A stretch of DNA of 64,000 nucleotides from Cyanoderma ruficeps. Its lineage: Eukaryota > Chordata > Aves > Passeriformes > Timaliidae. Where the stretch lies: assembly GCA_008694505.1 (NCBI GenBank), contig VZDJ01007394.1, forward strand, positions 30,300-94,299. The letters run 5' to 3'. Positions 1-13,055 of the stretch are shown here, piece after piece; position 1 is the first letter of the stretch, and the number at the start of each line of letters is the position of its first letter. The position numbers and the translations under genes were made by a program. The notes under the pieces are model-generated. The model saw only the letters and a list, made by a program, of their open reading frames with translations, ran no database searches and was not told the DNA's origin.

Positions 1-3000
1 ACCATAGGGGGAGCGGCAGGGCATTTTCCAGCTGCTAAAAACTGATCTGGGCCAGGATGGGGGCGCATCATTTCCCCCCCTGACCTGGGAGTCACTGGGC
101 CAGACGGGCCTCCCGTGAAGGCCCGGGGCCCGGGCAGGCCAGGCCGTCCTGGGCCCCTCCAAAGGGACAGAGCCAGGGCTGCCTTACCTCCTTTGAAGGC
201 GGAAGGAAAAGAGAGTGATCCCAGGGTTCCTTCTAACTTTTAAGGCTTTGTCTGTCCCAGAGGTGTATCTCTGCATGCAATTGGCTATTCTGGTTGTCAG
301 TTCAAAAGAAATCACCAATTGCACCTCACCATCTGTGCTAATCTAACACACTAACTCTCGTTTTACAGGTCAGGAAGTGCCAGCAGTCCAACAGTTCAGG
401 GAAATGCTGTCTGACAAAATGTGCAGAGTTGAGCCCTGGTCCTACAAGGATGAGGGACACCTCTGTCCATGCAGAGCTGTCGCCTGTGTCCAGGCCTTTG
501 AGCTAAGACCAGAATCTTAATGAGGACTGTGGTAAAGCAGGAGGTTGGTAAAATACTGGGTAAAACTCAGGAGGAATTCCACTTTCTTCATTCCTTGAGC
601 AGATCAAATCTCATCTTATTTTTGCCCCCTTCAATGAGTCCCTGGTGGATTAAACTGGCCCATAGAAAGGAGGCACAAAGCTCAGTATATTTTGTCTTTT
701 GAAACCACCTTCAAACATATCCTCACAAAGCCACCTTACCCCCTGACAGCTCCTTCCTGCTGGAAGAGGGCCTGGATATGGCTCTCACAGTCCTTGCAGA
801 CATTGTTGAGAGCAAGGCCAGAAGGCAGAGAGATGGGTCCAGCAGCAGTCTGCAGTTCCTCACATCCACTTCCCCAACATCATCCTGCTCCCACCAGCCT
901 CACCACCATCCCCTGTTCCTGTCATTCTCCCATCAGTGTTTCCTTCCAGTGTTCCCCAGCAACTCCTCAGGCAATATCAGCCCTTCCCAGCCTTGTAGGC
1001 AGTCTTGGCTGCCAGGGTCAATCAATGGATGAACTTTAAATAGCAGAACAGAATAAAAATTGCTTCTCCTCAGCAGTTTCCCCTTTCCCCAGTGCCCCCA
1101 CACCCCCACACTTGCTGCCATCAGATGTCTTTCTTCTGACACCCATCAACTCAAGGATTGAGAGTTTCAGAGAGACCCTCATGTCACCTTGTCCCTTGGA
1201 CCAACCTTGCTCCTGACAGAGCTCCTGGACTCTGCTGTCCCCTCCTTGCCATTTCTTCCCAAGAATTCTGTGTGAGCACTCTTTGCCAAGGTGATGAGCA
1301 TCTCCAGCCAGAGTCCTAAAGGCCAAATGGAAGCCAAAGTCCCTGGAGTTTCTCTCTCTTTTCTCCTCTGTTTTCCTCCTTTATCAGCAAGCAAGTTTCC
1401 TGGTGAAGATGGGCAGAAAGAATCAGCAATATTGATCAAACTAGGACCACTTGTTCAGACCAAATGCCCCCAGTATTTCCAGCAACCAAAGCCCCCTGTA
1501 CCCAGTTTATTTGTCCAGAAAACCTGAAAAAATGTGAGAAGTCAAAAGACAGTAGCTTTATATGTTTTAATAGCTTAATTTCAAGCTACCCAAGGTTAAT
1601 TTGAAAAAAAAAATAGAAAAAAATAGAAAAAAAAAAGAAACACACAATAGATTTCATTTGTTTGTTTTCAACTGTTTGGTTTGGTTTCATTTTGTTTCAT
1701 TTCTGAAATGTTTTGGCCTTTGTGCAGAAAAGTAAGAAAACAGAAAGAAATATGTTATTTTCTTTGTGCATTTGTCATGAGAGCCATAAAAATCCATTTC
1801 TGAGATTTTTTTATTCCTAACTTATGTCTATTAACTGTACAGTGCCTCGCAATGATCCCATAAAATCCTTGGGAACATGGACAGCAGAAGAGCTACTCAT
1901 TCTGTCCCAATGCCAGTGTGATGAGGGAGGGTATCACATGACTGTCACATCATCAGCTCTGTGATGTGGCTCATGAGCCTCATTCTCTGACCCATCTCAT
2001 GCACATGACTTGTATCTCACGGTGTCCCAAGACTCGCACAACAATGGGCTTTTATTTCCCGTCAGTGAGGCTGATGGGCCTCACTGTTCAAGGAGGGACA
2101 ATGGCAAACTTTTGTATATGGGCACTGCTGCATCTTAGTAGAAATATTTTGAGGATTTCTGACTTCCTGGAGATCTCTCTAAGATGCTCCACCCTTGGAA
2201 GCACAGGACAGTGGTGTTAGAGGGTAAGATTAAAATCTTGGAACTTTTACATGTACTTTTAAAGAAGGAGTGAGGTCACAGGCAAATTACTAACTTGTTG
2301 GAAGGAGACTGGGACTGTTTCTAAACATTTGTCATTTTCCTACTAGGGATTTTTTACCACCTCAATAAGCAGCTGTCCAAGGCAGGAGGCCGTTGAGGGA
2401 AACACTTTGATGACACTTTGGCTGATCTGGTCCTGGTGATGCTTCTAAGGGTGAGACAGTTTTGCAAAGCTCCTCCACCCAATTCAGAGCACTGTGACTA
2501 ACTCTCCCGCATACAGCCCATTTCCTCAGAACAGCAATCACAGGCTGCAGACAGCAGCCTGGTCCTGCCCCAGTGATGTCCTAAGAACAGCCAGCACAGT
2601 CCAGTATGTCTGAGGGAACCTTAACATGGGTGTGATACCCTGCACAGGAATTCCAGCATCATGAAGTAATTATTTGTAATAACTCAGAGTAACAATTTCA
2701 ATATGAAGGACTCAAAAACAAGAACTACAGGTTAGGAGATAGATACAGCTTGTTAGATGAGAGCAGGATTTCCATTTCCTTTAAAATAAGATCTGTCCTG
2801 TTGTCTGTTTTGGTCTCCATCACCCACCAAAATAAAATCAGCTACAAACAGATGTGTCAGTGAGCAGAGTTGGAATTATTGCTAGAGGTGTGAGGTGGGG
2901 AGGGTTTGACATGGACTGAACTCTCAACACCATGATCATACTTTACTGATTAAAGAGGCTCAACAGATGCACCTTTCACTTCCAGTTTAGATTAAAACCT

Positions 3001-5372
3001 TGACTGTCTCCTCCAGGTTGGCAAGTTTGGTGTTCAGGCTCTTTCAGGACTGTCCAGAGTGTGGAAATTCATAAACAGTGAGAGAGACACAAGAGACAGA
3101 CACAAACTAAGGTCTCCCTAAAAACTTCCATGCAAAGAAGCCCGTGTGCTTCCCTGCATGGATAAACGGGATCTTCCTTTGCTCATCCCTCAGAGAGTTC
3201 CTCTGTCCAGCTGGGCAGAAAAAAGCCAGGAAGGTAAAGGGTAATGCTAAGGAGGTTATTTAGCTTGAATGGTGGGGGTTTTTTTCTCCTCCACCCCCCA
3301 TTCCAACATGCACACACGCGCGCACANAGCCTGTTGCACAGGTAAAATTAATTGCGGCACAGAAGAAATTAGATATTAAGGTAGTAATGTTAGATAGTGG
3401 GTTTTCTGAAGGTCACTGGGAGCAATTATTAGTAGGCATGTTTAGCCACCTTAAAAGCAAAATTAAACAGTGTGTGTTTGGATTCCTTTTATGCTGTGTG
3501 CCAATGGAAAAGCTACTGAATTTATAAACTATCTAGAAATGTATATAACCTGCCATCTTAAGCAGAATAAACAGAGAACGTAATGGTAACCATACTGGTT
3601 GGACCTGCGTTGCTCAGCACCAACCCTTCTTTATTTATGGGGCCTCCCAGCAAAGCTCTTTCAGGGAGGACTGGCCATTGGAGTCACTGTGGTCAGGCAG
3701 GGCAGCGTGTGCCCGTGCACATGTGCTGCACCCATTGCCAAGTACAGCCCAGGGTGCCCTCTCCACAGCCCAGGAGTAACACTACTACCCCAGGAGTGCG
3801 TTCTGGCTCCTTTTACTCCCACTCCTCAGCATTTCAGCTCCCTGGGCCTTGGCCATCCTGCTGTTTCCATTTCAGAAAAGCATATAACCTAGTTCATCCC
3901 TTCTCTGACATACAACTCATTGCAGGTTTTGACTGAAAGATAAATAAGAACTTTGGTGCCCTGTAGATCATGGATCTTATTGTCCTCTAAAAAAAAATTT
4001 ATAACTTCACAATCTCAGACAAGACCTTATGCTGACAAATGGATACCTTCTTCTACTTCCTGCACATTAGCAGAAACCTAATCAACATATACACTACAAG
4101 CTCACCTTCTCAATCATACACGGTTTGCAGCATTTTTCCTAAATAGAATGAGAAAAGGCATGTCCATGAACTGAATGAATTCTGACTCTTCTATTGACTC
4201 TTCTACTCCTCTCCTTGCATGAGAGGGACCACCTTGTGATTTGTGCTTATGTAAGATATAACACTGAGGTATTATAACAATCCAGTCAATAATAAACTGT
4301 TTAATAATTAAGGTGATGCCAAAACCAGGTGGGATCATCTGACAATTTGTTTTGCTAACAAAGGCACAAAGGACCAAGTCCAAAGCCCAGTGGAAGACAC
4401 CTGTGCACTTAGATGCAGTCCAGTGAACTTGGGTGTAGCCAACAAATCCATTACCTGTGCTGTGACAGTGGCCAAGGTGCACAGTACCAGATCTCTTGCA
4501 CAGATGATGAGAACAGCGCCCTCTGCCAAGATGAGTACAAGAAAAGTGCCTTGCCAGCATCCCCTCTGCTTTTTTTTCTGGTGCAACTTGCTCTATTACC
4601 ACAGCAGTTACCAATAAGAAGTTCCTTAGCTGCACAGTGCCTTGCTGAGGGCGTCTCAGCTCTGTTTATAACAAATTCAGAGCCTAGAGGTAAAAGAGCC
4701 ACAAGACACCAGAATGTGTCATCTGGCCTTGGAAACTGGGAAACAAAGAACTTATAAATATGCAGGGTCCTCACTGTATTCCTGGAACCACATAGCAAGA
4801 AGATAGAAAAGCTCAAACATATACGGAGAGGAATGTCTGCCCTCCTCCCTTTCCATGTGCTTTAGCCAGGATATTTGTGCAAGAAGAAAGCCAGTTGAAC
4901 AATAAAACCCATATGTCAGATGCAGAAGGGAACTCTGGAATCCAACATACCAAAAGAAAAGATTGACATGAGTTCATCCTCATGAGAAGGTTCCCCTCTC
5001 TAATAAGGATGCACATCACAGCATCTTTAATAGGGGGCCAAACTGATAATTGCAGCAGTGTGGTACTTGGCACTTTGAACTTTTCACCCAAGAATTGTGA
5101 AGCACTTTACAATTAAACCTAAATATATCTTTATATGAGATGGGAGGGGCTGTAAAGAGATAGCTTTGCTTATTTTGAGCATGAAAAACACATAATTCCA
5201 TTACAACACAAACCAGAAGGCTCTAATTTACCTGGACATGGTGTTTTTAATGAATTTTAATGGAATTATGCCCAGTCAAACTACAAAGCCAGACAACTTG
5301 CATGTTTTCATGCTTGGAAAGTGTTCTTGTGACCTTTTGTAGTTATATTTTTAGTAGTAGAAATTATATAAA
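1..5372. other. Gene-poor intergenic flank
   Basis: No exon could be supported here. The first 200 bases are GC-rich with a self-complementary CCCGGGGCCCGGG-like core near 130. The rest is AT-rich with poly-A/poly-T patches (about 1600-1640) and a short alternating CA/CG tract with one N at 3327. Open frames up to about 170 codons on the minus strand near 4114-4635 show no splice context, no homologue I recognise and overlap other equally long frames, so I do not call them. Confidence 0.6.
5368..5372. repeat. Target-site duplication, left copy (ATAAA)
   Basis: Five bases directly before the LTR start; identical to the five bases after its end at 6775-6779. Confidence 0.7.
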
Positions 5373-6774
5373 TGTCATAGTTTGAGAAGAAGTGAGTTTT
5401 TCAGAAAGCTAAAGTCAAACCAATCAGTGGCTCGGTTTGGATGTTAGCATCTTTAGTGACTACTGAGAAGTTAGACACGCTTCTGAGGACACAAAGTGTT
5501 AAAAGCAAGGACTCCCAGGAGCACTTCTTCTTTCCCGGCTCTGCTTTCAGCGGAGAAGCATCTCTCCTCCCCTGCCCCACGTTGGGCGGGGGAGGGGAGC
5601 TAGGTAGACTCGGGCCTCGGTGGGGGGAAGAAGAGAGAACAAGACGGGAGCTGGGTCAGCCCATCCAAGATAGAGGGGTGGAGAACTAGAAAACTTTGGA
5701 GGTGCCTTCCGTCCCCCCGTCCCGNCGTCTCCCCCCTCCTCCCCAAGGGAGAAGGTGCCGAAAGTGCAAGCTAGTGTGTAGAAGTTGCCGGAGCCTGTGG
5801 AGCCTGCCTGCTGGTGCCTGTGCCTGTGGCCTTGTGGAGAAACAAAGACTTTTAACTCTTTCTAAGGCAGAAAAAAACTGTTCCATACACTGATTTCTCA
5901 TGGTTGATAGTTTTAAAAGAAAGAGAACAGCCCAGGACCATGATGGTAAAGAAAAATGAAAAAAATCTCTCCCGATTGCCAGAGATGAAGAGGAGTGGCC
6001 TTATAAGTTGGACTTTTCTTGCATAATGTAGCCATAAACAGACCCTGACTCTCCTGAATATAAATAAAACTATATTTTGAGTAGATGTTTGTCTAGTTCA
6101 AAGCCAAAAACTTTGTAGCTTGTTTCTGAGACCCTCAGCCCCAAGAGTGAATTTGAAGGGGACTGCTGGTCCCAATGTGAAAAAATGACTAATTTTGGTA
6201 CTTGGCTAAACATCCTTAAAAGAGCCCTATCTAGTTTTGAGTCCATGGACAGTGGTGAAAGCACTAGACATAAAAAAGAAAGTGTCACCCTGGTAGATTT
6301 TCCGAGTGGGGCCATGGGTGACATGAAAACATAAGAGGATAGACCTGTGTTCCCTCTGGGACGTCAATGGTGTAAAAAAGACTCCTCTCTCCTTAAGTGG
6401 ATTGAAGATTGTTTCTTTTTTTTTTTTAAAAGATGATGATTTAAATTAGGAACCCAGGGTTGTAAAAAGTTTAAGCAAGTAGATGAAAGTAAAGTTACTG
6501 GTGTCAACTGTTAAAAGCATGAAAGAATAGAAATTGGGGGGAGAAGAAAAAGTGTTTTAGGAAGTTTTTTTTTTCCTGCCTTTGAGTGCTTGAGTTTTCT
6601 TTTTTTGTGTCTATTGTCTGTTGCTATGTAAGTTAATAAATTTCCTTTTCTTTATTTCAAGTTTTAAGCCTGCTCTGCTCTGTTCTTGAGTTTTTGACCA
6701 CATCTCACAGTAGTTTATTAAGAAAACATACACTCATAAGTGCATTAGCATTTGACCAGCGCCAACCCATGACA
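5373..6774 (+). mobile_element. Solo ERV LTR, long type (1.4 kb)
   Basis: The element starts TGTCAT and ends ATGACA, so its termini are perfect 6-bp inverted repeats with canonical TG...CA ends. It is flanked by an exact 5-bp duplication (ATAAA). A polyadenylation signal AATAAA lies at 6635-6640, about 135 bp before the right end, which sets the orientation as plus. A GC-rich internal block (about 5540-5830, with a GGGCGGGGG box and one unresolved N at 5725) could be the LTR promoter. No gag, pol or env frame is attached, so it is a solo LTR. The 5-bp duplication is typical of ERVL-like (class III) elements; the family name is not known to me. Confidence 0.8.
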
Positions 6775-6779
6775 ATAAA
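6775..6779. repeat. Target-site duplication, right copy (ATAAA)
   Basis: Matches 5368-5372 exactly and bounds the solo LTR. Confidence 0.7.
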
Positions 6780-9700
6780 ACAACGGAACACAAGAGTCCT
6801 CACTCTAATAAGCATTATTAACACCTCAAAACATGGAGTGGGAAGGAAAGTATTGTGAACCAAGTCTGGCAAGCCATAAGATGAAGTGAGGTTTAGGCAC
6901 TGTGGGGTTTTACATCTGAGTACTTGCCAATTTTCACCAAATTTTCATCAGATTCATTAGTTTTGGTTGGAAAAATGTTGGCCTCTCATCTGTCTGTGTG
7001 GCAAAAGTCCTTGCTAACAGGGTTTCCTTTTACATATAACACAATGTAATTAAGCACCTAATTAGTTAAACTTTGAACAAAGTTCTGGCAATGACTTCCC
7101 TGGTAAGGAGAGTCAATAGTTCTTACTGGACTGGAGTTGTCAGACATTTCCAGAAAGCACCACTGAGCACCTCTCAAAGCCTACAACTACTCCTGCTCTA
7201 GGCAGCTGACAGAGGTGTTAATGCCCCAGAAGTGATCCCAATGTGAGGTTTCTCTATTAAAACCATCTCCAGGCAGAAATCAGTTTTGCCATATGTCCAT
7301 GGTCCTCACCACTCTCGGACAGTCATGTTATATCAAGGGTTAGGGCTGGTGGATTCAGTGCCCTTCACTCCTGCCGCTGTCCCCCAGTTCAGGAAGGGCT
7401 GTAACAATATCCCTTGCCAAATGTCTTCAGCCAAATGAGGAGAGGAAGAGGTTAGAGATACAGACGTGGAGTCTCCAGGTTCTGTGGCATCCCTGCTGTA
7501 TTTATTTGCTTCTGCATGTCTATGGCATGCTTGAGCAAGTGACTGCTTCCCTGGCTGAGGAGTCAGCAGCCAGGGCTGTTACATTCCCAGCCCTGGCACT
7601 GACCACCACAGGGGTTTGGCTTCTGTCTGTCCTTTTGCCTGTATTTTACTTTCAGATTCTCTTTAAACTGGCATAAACTGGTTTCACCAGCAGCAGCAGC
7701 AGCACCAACACAGGGTTTGCATGGAGAGACACTGCTGGAAATCTCCTCTAGTCCAGTGTGGTCCTGTAGGCTGCAGCTTCCCGCAATACAGAAATGCTTT
7801 TTGCCTCCAAATTTACTTTTCTAGGGGAGAAATGAATTATATGGACAGGGTCCTGATTATGATCTTATTTCTGGTGGATTTTTTTTTGTCACCTACTTCT
7901 ACTAAGATTTACATTTTAGGGTCAGTTCCTTGGCATCCACAAGCTAGTGTTATTTCTCTGACTGCACTGAAGCTGTTCTGCCTGTGACTTGTGTAATACA
8001 AACTGGTGGTCTCAGATGGTCATCACTGGTCCTCTCCAGCCCTTTTGTCATCACCCTCAACAAGGAGATCAAGTGCTTTACCACCCATAAAGACATTGCC
8101 ATGTCATTCTGATCCCCATCATGCTCATGCATTTTTGCAGACCAGGTGTATGTCCCAGGAAAGCATCTGCTGGAGAACTTGTTGAAGCTGCCTGTGCCAG
8201 GTTTGTTCTTGCAGAGCAGAGAACAGAGGTGCTTTGCAAACATTCTCACAGCCTTTGAGCAACACAGGGCATCTCACCACCATGTATTCCAAGCCTGAGT
8301 TAGCCTCTTCCTCTGGGACCACAAGCAGGAAGTAGTAGTCTACAAGTAAAAGCAATTTGGGGTGAAGACAGCTCTCCTGTGTTGTCTGTGTGGCTACTCT
8401 GAGCAGGACTACTTCCACTCTAAATGTGTTATTGCAGGGAATAGATGGGAGCTGTGTGGTGTTGCAGGGGCTGCATGGACAATAAAAGGAAATGCCTCTG
8501 CTCTGCATATGGTCTGGAGAGGAAGGGTACTAGTGTCCGGCAGGAGGGGATGTTGTGCAACACAGGGTCCAGAGAGGAGGCATCTGCATGAAAACCAGAG
8601 CAGAAGAAAGTATCTGAGAGAGAGGATGCATGGGTGGTGTCAAGGGAGTGGGAATGAGACAAAAGAGGCTGTGTATGGCTGTGTGTGAGAGAATTGCAAA
8701 GATGAGATGAGAGGCAGAATGTCTGTGGGTGGCATGGAGAAGGATGCAGCACCTGCTCTGTGCTGCCAAACAGAACACTCCATCCCAGATGCTCTGGCCA
8801 CCTTTTCAACCCCATGAACTACACCCTTATTTTACCCTGTTAAACCTCTATATCCAATGTCCTTTTCTGAAGAAGAAAAATTGTAGTATAAGAGTCTGGG
8901 GAGGGTGCCAAGGTTAGGCAAGGGCTGTCCATCCCTTCAAGCAAACAAACGGCATATTTTCAAAGCTCCCTTGAGCACACAGAGAGGCTTCAGAGTTGCT
9001 CTAGTGTTGGGTCTGAGGGTCATTAGAGAACAACCTCTCCAGAAATGTTTGTCCTGATTTTTGAGTCACTGAGCCATCTTCTTACAAAAAGTATTCACAC
9101 ACATATCAGTGTTACCACAGGGAAAACAAAAGCTTCACCCTTCATTGCAGTAGCCTTCCAACTACACTCCTCCCTACAACTTCATTTTGCAGTTCAAGGT
9201 TTTGCTTCTTCTGCTTAAAAAAAAAATAAAATTGCTTCGTTTGGAGACTGCCTGACCCACATGGCTTAGTCCAATATGCAGCTGACCCCCAACACCTGGG
9301 GGTGCTAGCAAGTGACATTTGAAATCAGACCCCTCTCTAAGCCAGGTTCCTGAAAAGCAGTTAGCATGGGCCAAAGAGATTGATAAATAAAATTAACAGG
9401 TTTGAAGATGAAGCAGAGAAAAAAACCCCAAGCTTGTTCATAAATATCCTTCAGAAAGTGAAAACAGAAATAGTGACCTAGTGGGAGGCTCTGCTCAAAA
9501 TTCCAGAGGATCATGGTAATCTGATATGTACACTGACTTCATGAGTTTGGAGTCCTTCTGAAGAATCAGACCACACCAACACACACTTTGTCTTAGCCCC
9601 TGCATGCCATCTCCACACCCTGCTGCTACTGCTTGGGTTTGTAAAGGGTTTCAGTTTGTTCCTTTGGTGGATTGTAATTGCCCTGGATCAGCTTCAAATA

Positions 9701-9879
9701 GGAGAAAAAAATGTTAAAAAAAAATACAAAAGGAGCCTTCAGAGGTCCTGAGCACTGTGCCTAGGTGGTGATCTCATGGCAGTAATGACCTCAGAGGCAT
9801 GTTTGGCTTGGTTCAGATTCACAGAACTGTCTCTTGCCAAGGATATTTTAAGTGGGCCAAAAACATCTGTAAACACACC
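6780..9879. other. Intergenic stretch without recognised genes
   Basis: No coding exon or delimitable repeat was recognised. It holds a short CAG run (7688-7702). Minus-strand open frames around 7950-8815 overlap one another in several frames and have no homologue I know. Confidence 0.55.
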
Positions 9880-10458
9880 TGTTATAAATATGGTGAGCCG
9901 AATCAGAATTAAAAAAAGGCAAAATTTATTTTCTAGTTAATGCGAATTGAAATACAGAAAAGAAACAAAAACACAACAAATAGACAGCCAAATTGCAATG
10001 AAACAGTTAAAAATCCAAGCCACAACAAAGACAAAAATTCGATTGAATTGGGTAGCGAACATTAGACTGGCCCCTGCCATTCGCTCCGCCATGTGTTTCT
10101 AAAAGTCCAATTTTATACTTTTTATTTCCCCTTAGGCCAGGCTTTTCCTCCGAGATGGCTAGATTTTAACATTCGTGAGTCCTTTCTATTCAGTTCAGTT
10201 TCTCCTTGAGCCAGGCCTGAATTGAGTCCTTGGTGCTGCTTTCAGTTGTAAAGCAGGTTCTCCCCTCCAGACTTGGATGTGTATGGAAGCTGCAGGTGTG
10301 GAGTTTCGGTTGTCTGAAACTTATGCCTGAGCCAGCTCGGCTATTCATTTGCAGATAGGATAGGCATTCCTCGGTTGCTCTTCCTCCAGCAACTCTGCCA
10401 CTGTCTCTTGCAGCCAGTAAACCTTTTAATTTTTCATGCCCGGTGCCTATTTATAACA
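9880..10458 (-). mobile_element. Solo ERV LTR, family A copy 1 (minus)
   Basis: The left end TGTTATAAATATGGTGAGCC is the reverse complement of the right end of the LTR at 12433-13055, which fixes family and orientation. On the minus strand it reads TGTTATAAATAGGCACCGGG at its start, has a TATA-like box near 10108 and an AATAAA signal at 9930-9925. The flanks share ACACC if the terminal A is counted with the duplication. No internal retroviral frame is present. The right boundary is less certain than the left. Confidence 0.75.
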
Positions 10459-11128
10459 CACCCATCCAAAAATACATGCTGTGGCCATGCAGTTACAAAC
10501 ACACATCATGTGTCTCATGTTAACTCATGTCCTCCTCTTGGGAGATATGGGGTCTGCAGCCACGGTCAACCTGTTGGTGCTGTTTATCTTGTAGCTCAGT
10601 TTATCTAACAGCTCAGATGCCCCAGCCCACAGGCGAGTGAACTCAGCCCATCAGTTGTAACTTGTGCCATGCAGTACAGACATCTCCTGTGGAGTTCCTG
10701 ATGCTAGGTCCCAGATTGAGGGACTATTCCCAGGTTTTATTTCTCTTATTTCAGGTTAAAATGACTTTGGGGTAAGCCACTTGAACTTTGCTGTGCTCCT
10801 AATAACTAATCCATTTGAAACAGGAAGGTGCTCCTGGGGGTCCAGTTTTCCAGGATGAACATTGTGCTCCTCACAGCCATGGCCATTTGATGGTTGTTGC
10901 TCAGAACTGCTCTCAGCAATGACTGCAAAGAGCTGTGGGTTGCCCCTGGAGAGCCCTCAGTGCTCTGCCTGCTGACATTCTTGATGCTCAACAAATGCAC
11001 TAGATCATTTTCACAAGCTGCTGTGCATTCCTCTCCAAACACACATGGGATGCACTGATTACCTCCTTTTCCAAAGGCTAAATTGTGTACACAGGACTAA
11101 GGCTGAAAGTTGGCAAGATTAACAACCC
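10459..11128. other. Spacer between two oppositely oriented LTRs
   Basis: About 670 bases with no recognised gene or repeat. It sits between copies 1 and 2 of the same LTR family, which face opposite ways and so form a large inverted repeat. Confidence 0.5.
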
Positions 11129-11704
11129 TGTTATGGGTAAACTCCGTATATTAATTCGTGCCTGAAAATAAAGTGATATAAAATTGTGGACAATGACTCA
11201 AAGAAAGATTCCTGGAAAGCAAGGGGACATCTGAGAACAGATAAACTGGCAGAATAAGAAAATCAACAAATGAAAAGATGCTGCAACTACAGAGATGAGC
11301 CATCAAGTGGTCCCAATGACCGGGAACACCTGCCTGATAAGCCTGATGGGATCAACGATGGCTTCTGGGAAATCTCATCTGTTCATCAATACCATCCAGA
11401 AAACCTATTCAGGAGACTCAGAATCCCAAAAGAAAACAGATGAATACCCATACACAGACTGGTGGACAAAGGAACCCTGCCTCAGGGAAATTAAAAAGTA
11501 TAAAGTTGGACTCTTGCTGGTGGGACTTTGTGAACAGAGGAGGGACTGGTGCGATAGAGGCCTGTCACACGTTCACCCAGTGTTGATTCCCGGGATTGAA
11601 CTGACCTTTTTTGAGGCTGTAATTTTTGTTTTTTCCATGTTCGCTGTCACGCAAAAATAAATTTTATTTTTATTTTTTTCAATTTGGCTGATTCATTTAT
11701 AACA
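11129..11704 (+). mobile_element. Solo ERV LTR, family A copy 2 (plus)
   Basis: Begins TGTTATGGGTAAACTCC and ends TTGGCTGATTCATTTATAACA. It shares the block AAATTAAAAAGTATAAA (TATA box near 11498), a CACGTTCACCCAGTGTTGATTCCCGGGATT-like segment and an AAAATAAATTTTATT polyadenylation region with the other copies. Its 576-bp length nearly equals copy 1 (579 bp). Flanks share AACCC or ACCC depending on where the terminal A is assigned. It is a solo LTR and the sequence is clearly diverged from copy 3. Confidence 0.75.
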
Positions 11705-12432
11705 ACCCAGTCTGCATAGGCAGAATGCTTCCATAGCAAAACCTCATACTCTCAAAAGCACATATTTTCCCATAAATGGCCAGTCAAAAAGAATGAGCAA
11801 CCATGAGCTGATGTGGGCATAGGGAGGAGCAGCTCTATGACATGATTGAACTGCAGGATAAAATTGTGGGTCACTTCACAGCCAGTGCAATGCGCACTGA
11901 TGGTACTTGGGGCCCTCAGCTAGCACATGAGGCTTGGGACTTTCACCTGCCCCCTAGCCCTTGGAGGACACAGAGCAGCAAAAGCCCCTTTTTAGCACAC
12001 TCAGGTTTTCAGCAGCTGCTGAACATTCAGACCAAGCAGCACACACCTCTGACTCCAGCCTCTCTTGGGCACTGACAGCATCTGACAGGATCTCTTGAGC
12101 TAAACAAACTGCCTTTGAGGAGACAGAATGTACTCTATCAACCACAGCAATTCCTTTAAACTATTTTATAAATCACACAGCTTTAATCACCTGTTTAGAC
12201 TATATTTCAAAAGCTTTGTTACATAGGGCCGTAGAAAAGGCACTCTGAGCCTCCCAAAATTTAGAGTATTTTCTCTTGAAATGACCCTGTTTCAGTGTAC
12301 TGTTACAGCAGATACCGGACACCACCAAGGTCAAGTCACATTTGCTGTCATCCTGAGTTTGCTTCCATTGAGTATTTGACCTCATATTTCCCATGCTTGG
12401 TCCCTCTTAAGAAAGGTTGTTTTGTTGGTATA
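11705..12432. other. Spacer between LTR copies
   Basis: About 730 bases with no gene or repeat that I recognise. Confidence 0.5.
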
Positions 12433-13055
12433 TGTTGTAAATAGACACTGTATATTAATCTGGGCATGAGAAATTAAAGAATTGCAGGTTATAGGAATAG
12501 GCCAAAGACACATGAGGACTTGATGGACTGAGGAATGTTGCCTCAATATGCATTTGAAGAGAGGACTTCAGCTGTGTCTCGAAACCAAATCACCCAAACA
12601 TCAGCTCCGAGACAGCTTCAGCTTCCAATAACCATCCCCGTCTGGCGAAGAGGCTTCACTCTCAATATCAATAAATTTTCCAGTTAATCCGCAGACACCA
12701 TTCTGATTCCACTCAGGAAGAAGTTTGAATCCAAAAAGGAAGAACTATGAATCCCATAAGTCTGCCCCAAACAAAGGAAAAACCCTGCCTGGAGGAAAAT
12801 AAAAAGTATAAAAACTGGACCCTAAAAGCAGGACATTGGAGCAAATGACGGGGACCTGGCGCAGGCCAGCCCAGTGTTCGCCTCCCAATTCGATCGAATT
12901 TGATCTTTGTTGTGGCTGTGGTTGTTATCTGTTTCGTTGCAATGTGGTCTTTTTCTTGTTGTGTTTTTATTTCTTTTCTGTATTTAAATTCGCAATAGCG
13001 AGCAAATAAAATTGATCTTTTTTTAATTTTGATTCGGCTCACCATATTTATAACA
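12433..13055 (+). mobile_element. Solo ERV LTR, family A copy 3 (plus)
   Basis: Begins TGTTGTAAATAGACACTG and ends CACCATATTTATAACA. A TATA box (AGTATAAAAACTGG) lies near 12808 and a polyadenylation signal AATAAAATTG near 13006. The 623-bp length matches copy 4 (621 bp). Flanking pentamers GTATA (12428-12432) and GAATA (13056-13060) differ at one base and look like a decayed 5-bp target duplication. No retroviral coding sequence is attached. Confidence 0.8.

Noticed and set aside
4114..4635. 173-codon minus-strand open frame with hydrophobic stretches
   Set aside because: No homologue recognised (a claudin-like resemblance did not hold up), no splice sites or promoter, and other frames are open over the same bases.
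8125..8508. 127-codon minus-strand open frame
   Set aside because: Possible decayed gene fragment (Gln/Leu-rich helix-like segment), but no family could be named and neighbouring frames are equally open.
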